Positions 61,563-64,000 of a stretch of DNA of 64,000 bases are shown one piece after another. This stretch comes from Lentzea pudingi (GTDB lineage Bacteria > Actinomycetota > Actinomycetes > Mycobacteriales > Pseudonocardiaceae): assembly GCF_014646255.1 (NCBI RefSeq), contig NZ_BMNC01000020.1:1-64000 (forward strand), written 5' to 3'. The notes below the pieces were generated by a model. The model saw nothing but the letters and a program-made list of their open reading frames with translations. It did no database searches and was not told the origin of the DNA. Every line of letters begins with the position of its first letter. The stretch's first letter is position 1. Position numbers and translations under genes: made by a program.

Positions 61563-61781
61563 ATGGCGGACGAGTCGAGACCGCCGGGCCGACCGTGGCC
61601 GTGGCGGAGACCGAGCAGGGAAGCCGTGCCCGTGGGCTTCGACGACCAGGGGGACGACGACGGTTCGGCCGGTGTGCGCGAACCGAGACACCCCAAGCCT
61701 TTCGGGCCGATGGGAGGAGCGGGAGAACGGCCCGTCCCGGACGATCCGATCGTGATGGCACTGCCAGATCCGAGGCAATGA
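61563..61781 (+). CDS. Small proline-rich hypothetical protein
   Basis: A 72-residue protein rich in Pro, Arg, Gly and Asp (MADESRPPGRPWPWRRPSRE). ATG 61563 lies 10 bases after dgt and its end is nine bases before the serpin gene. Probably disordered. Coding nature rests on spacing and frame alone. Confidence 0.5.
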   Translation: MADESRPPGRPWPWRRPSREAVPVGFDDQGDDDGSAGVREPRHPKPFGPMGGAGERPVPDDPIVMALPDPRQ

Positions 61782-61790
61782 GGAGTTTCT

Positions 61791-62792
61791 GTGACCGATC
61801 AGGCCGACTTCGCCCTCAACCTGCACCGCGTCGCCGTACCTGATCCGTCCTCGAACGCGTGCTGGTCACCGTTCTCGGTGGCCAGCGCGCTCGCGCTGGC
61901 CCGGGAAGCGGCCCGCGGCGAGACCCGTGCCGAACTCGACGGGCTGCTGGCCGGGTTCGACGCCTCGGACTCGCTCGACGTCCCCGAACTCGCTGTCGCC
62001 AACACGCTGTGGGCCGACGACGACCTCACGATCGACCCCGGCTTCTCGCTCGCCGGTTCGGTGCGGCGCACCGCCTTCTCCGATCCCGCGACCGTCCGCA
62101 AGCTCGTCAACACCGACGTCGCCGAGACCACCCGCGGCCTCATCACCGAACTGCTGACGGACCCACCGCCCGCCGACGCCGCCGCGATCATCGTGAACGC
62201 GCTGTACCTCAAGGTCGGCTGGCTGAACCCGTTCACCGACACCGCGCGGAAGCCGTTCCACGCGCCCGGCGGCGACGTGGACGTGCCGACGATGACGGTC
62301 ACCGAGAAGTTCCGCTACGCCCGCCACGACGGCTGGCAGACGATCGTGCTGCCCGCCGACTCCGGCGTCGAGACCGTGATCCTGCTGCCGGACGAGTCGC
62401 TGGAGCAGCCGCTGCCGGCGTCCGTGCTCACCGCCTCGGCCTCCACCCGGCTCGAGCTCTCGCTGCCCCGGGTGGACGTGCGGGCGCGGTTCGCCCTCAA
62501 GAACACGTTGCGGCGGTTGGGAGTCGAGCGCATGTTCGCCCGCGACGCCGACTTCTCCGGCCTCTCGCCGGACGAGCGGATGTTCGTCGACGACGTGGTG
62601 CACGAGGCCGTGCTGCGGCTGGACGAGCAGGGCCTCGAGGGCGCGGCGGCCACCGCCGTCACGTTCCGCACGGTGTCGTTCGAGATCCCGGCGGACCCGG
62701 TGGTGGTGAAGGTGGATCGGCCGTTCCTGCTGGCCGTCCGGCACGCGCGGTCCGGGGCGATCTACTTCCTCGCGCAGGTGGCCCGTCCGTGA
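61791..62792 (+). CDS. Serpin family serine protease inhibitor
   Basis: A 333-residue bacterial serpin. Family marks are NACWSPFSVASALALA (helix B), IIVNALYLKVGWLNPF (strand 3A), VPTMTV, and VDRPFLLAVRHARSGAIYFLAQV (strands 4B/5B). The reactive loop would be in the segment DEQGLEGAAATAVTFR (about residues 280-296), with the small-residue hinge of an inhibitory serpin. There is no signal peptide, so it would act in the cytosol. Starts at GTG 61791 and overlaps the mini-serpin gene by four bases. Confidence 0.88.
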   Translation: MTDQADFALNLHRVAVPDPSSNACWSPFSVASALALAREAARGETRAELDGLLAGFDASDSLDVPELAVANTLWADDDLTIDPGFSLAGSVRRTAFSDPATVRKLVNTDVAETTRGLITELLTDPPPADAAAIIVNALYLKVGWLNPFTDTARKPFHAPGGDVDVPTMTVTEKFRYARHDGWQTIVLPADSGVETVILLPDESLEQPLPASVLTASASTRLELSLPRVDVRARFALKNTLRRLGVERMFARDADFSGLSPDERMFVDDVVHEAVLRLDEQGLEGAAATAVTFRTVSFEIPADPVVVKVDRPFLLAVRHARSGAIYFLAQVARP

Positions 62793-63109
62793 TCGACTTC
62801 GCGCTGGACCTGCACCGCGTGGCCGTACCCGATCCTGAGGTGAACGCGTGCTGGTCGCCCGGCGGCGACGTCGAGGTGCCGACCATGAAGCCGGCGGCCA
62901 GGCTCGACCACGCCAGGACGAGAGGTGCGGGACGGAGGTACTCGAAGGACCCGATCGTCGTGGAGGTCGACCGGCCGTTCCTGCTCGCCGTCCGCCACGC
63001 CCGCTCGAAGGCGGTCTTCTTCTTCGCGCAGATCGTCCGTGACCGCGGCGGCAGCGAGCCACTGCCCACAGTGGACGTTGCGGTCGCGGGGAAGGTTGCT
63101 CATCCGTAA
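62789..63109 (+). CDS. Mini-serpin, internally deleted duplicate
   Basis: A 106-residue protein assembled from three pieces of the preceding serpin in order: the N-terminus (FALDLHRVAVPDPEVNACWSP), the middle strand GGDVEVPTMK, and the C-terminal DPIVVEVDRPFLLAVRHARS followed by KAVFFFAQIV. Two internal segments are gone, including most helices, the hinge and the reactive loop, yet the frame stays open. GTG 62789 overlaps the serpin stop (GTGA). It cannot fold as a normal serpin. It is either a decaying duplicate or a retained fragment. Confidence 0.8.
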   Translation: MIDFALDLHRVAVPDPEVNACWSPGGDVEVPTMKPAARLDHARTRGAGRRYSKDPIVVEVDRPFLLAVRHARSKAVFFFAQIVRDRGGSEPLPTVDVAVAGKVAHP

Positions 63110-63157
63110 CCACTTCCGGGCACCATTCGCCCTGTAGGGCGGGCGTTTCGCACGGCG

Positions 63158-63169
63158 TGATCATGATCA
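63158..63169. promoter_or_regulatory. Perfect 12-bp palindrome upstream of DUF5753 gene
   Basis: TGATCATGATCA (63158-63169) is a perfect palindrome 19 bases before the DUF5753 start codon, where an operator would overlap the transcription start. Confidence 0.35.
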
Positions 63170-63188
63170 TGGCTTTACCGTTCCAGTC

Positions 63189-63707
63189 ATGACCCAGCAC
63201 GGTGCCGGCGAGCAGCTCGTCGTGCTCGCCGCGGCGGGCGCCACGCAGATCACGTGCTTCAGCGGCGTCACCGTCCCCGTCCTGCTCAGAACCGAGTGCT
63301 ACGCGAAGGCGCTGGCCAGGGCGCTGGGCTTCGCGCCGACGCCGGACCTGCAGCGGGTCGGCGTGCTGCCGCAGTGCGTGTTCTTCATCCACGAGTACGC
63401 GCTGCGCACCGTGGTCGGCGGTGACCGGTTGATGGAGGACCAGGTCCTGCACCTGCTGTTCCACGCGGCGTCGATCAGGATCGTGCCGGCCAGCGCGGGC
63501 GGGGCGGCGGCGGTCGGGCTCGACTACGCGCTCATCCAGTACGAGCACGAGCCGCCGCTGGTCTACCTCGCCAACTGGACGCTGGCCAGCGACGAGGCGA
63601 CCGTGGAACGGGCCGTGGCCGTCTTCCAGCGCATGCACGCCGTCGCGCTCGACAACGAGAAGTCCCGTGACGTGCTCATGGAATATGTGGCCGTGTACGA
63701 CCGCTAA
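63189..63707 (+). CDS. DUF5753 domain protein without helix-turn-helix
   Basis: A 172-residue protein homologous to the C-terminal half of the XRE regulator at 5373: FFIHEYALRTVVGGDRLMEDQVLHLL aligns with FYIHEHALQQTVGDDRIMEDQCAKLL, and the ends AVALDNEKSRDVLMEY and EVALDAEQSRSKLAEY agree. The N-terminal DNA-binding domain is absent; 63111-63188 has no room for it. ATG 63189. It may be a ligand-binding partner or an antagonist of DUF5753 regulators. Its last four bases overlap the small minus-strand ORF. Confidence 0.8.
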   Translation: MTQHGAGEQLVVLAAAGATQITCFSGVTVPVLLRTECYAKALARALGFAPTPDLQRVGVLPQCVFFIHEYALRTVVGGDRLMEDQVLHLLFHAASIRIVPASAGGAAAVGLDYALIQYEHEPPLVYLANWTLASDEATVERAVAVFQRMHAVALDNEKSRDVLMEYVAVYDR

Positions 63708-63880
63708 GGCGTGTTGCGGCGCAGGAACAGCCGCATCCCGTCCTCGCCGGGCAGCGCGCACAGCAGCAGTTTGACGTTCTGGTGCCGCACCGGAACCGCA
63801 CACGAGTCGCCTGCCAGCAGCGTTCCCGCCAGGAGGCCGGCCGACTCGTGGTCGATGTCCAGCACGAAGTCGTTGCTCAT
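63704..63880 (-). CDS. Small hypothetical protein
   Basis: A 58-residue open frame on the minus strand starting at ATG 63880 (MSNDFVLDIDHESAGLLAGTL) and ending NTP-stop at 63704. Third-codon positions are mostly G or C, and GGGTCCATCC precedes the start only weakly. It converges on the DUF5753 gene with a 4-base overlap. I do not recognise a family. Confidence 0.5.
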   Translation of the reverse strand: MSNDFVLDIDHESAGLLAGTLLAGDSCAVPVRHQNVKLLLCALPGEDGMRLFLRRNTP

Positions 63881-63965
63881 GGATGGACCCTATGAGCAGA
63901 GCGCCTCGCGCCCCAGTCACCCAAAGGTGTTGTCACGTTCCGGCGGGCTGCCTCGTCCACAGGGC

Positions 63966-64000
63966 ATGACGAGGATCAAGGGAGTCACGAAGAAGGACGC
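63966..64000 (+). CDS. Start of a gene cut by the window edge
   Basis: ATG 63966 opens MTRIKGVTKKDA and runs out of the window. Only 11 complete codons are visible, too few to name a family. Confidence 0.3.
   Translation, partial: MTRIKGVTKKD

Noticed and set aside
61866..63920. Minus-strand ORF of 684 codons across the serpin genes
   Set aside because: Its composition is Arg/Gly/Val-rich and it spans several clear plus-strand genes and their overlaps.
1..64000. CRISPR arrays, insertion sequences, prophage or attachment sites
   Set aside because: No regularly spaced repeats, transposase, integrase or phage structural genes, or tRNA-end duplications were seen.

Overview
The window is high-GC actinobacterial chromosome. 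GTG and TTG starts, 4-nt GTGA or ATGA gene overlaps, XRE-DUF397 pairs, a DasR-type operator, a 6C RNA and the gene order hemW-hrcA-dnaJ-rsmE-phoH-ybeY-corC-era-recO-uppS-zur-glyS-dgt all fit. That order suggests the Pseudonocardiales (Lentzea or Saccharothrix-like); the genus is a guess. I see no insertion sequence, prophage or CRISPR array.

Layout. 1-3.7 kb: a strong terminator, then a three-gene operon for a circularly permuted ATP-grasp protein, an alpha-E protein and a transglutaminase-like protein. Two of the three carry single-base frameshifts. 3.7-6.8 kb: an SDR oxidoreductase divergent from an MmyB-type regulator, an XRE/DUF5753-DUF397 pair and a solitary MazF/PemK-like protein. 6.8-10.5 kb: lepA, a tRNA-Asp, a methyltransferase, a small protein and an HD hydrolase. 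10.5-17.7 kb: a secreted GH18 chitinase under a probable dre operator, nitronate monooxygenase, tandem DUF885 peptidase-like genes and an amino acid permease. 17.7-24.1 kb: an oxidoreductase, a barnase/barstar module with a small membrane protein, enoyl-CoA hydratase, a DJ-1/MarR pair with twin operators, secreted and membrane proteins and a DUF3800 gene.

24.1-32.5 kb is one assimilatory sulfur operon on the minus strand, transcribed in the order leader peptide, sulfite reductase, zinc-ribbon protein, APS reductase (cysH), cysD, cysN, sulfonate-type ABC lipoprotein, ATPase, permease, and finally sirohydrochlorin chelatase for siroheme. It covers uptake, activation, reduction and cofactor supply. 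There is no APS kinase, which agrees with the APS-type cysteine pattern of CysH.

32.6-55.8 kb is the housekeeping backbone. It is interrupted by a GmrSD-like restriction protein with an extra alkyltransferase-like domain and by a metal-related block (DUF318 permease, TIGR03943 protein, Zur, ArsR/SmtB). 55.8-64 kb holds three multi-span membrane proteins, a frameshifted serine hydrolase, a peptidase E-like protein, a YdcF/SanA-like protein, dgt, a serpin followed by an internally deleted mini-serpin, and a DUF5753 protein without its helix-turn-helix.

The most interesting points are the mini-serpin, the restriction-protein fusion, the cysteine leader peptide with its hairpin, the 6C RNA, a zinc-ligand-less cytidine deaminase homologue, the apparently leaderless DJ-1 gene under palindromes, and the poly-glutamine tail next to a transglutaminase-like gene. 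No single locus can be called a wholly new system from sequence alone.
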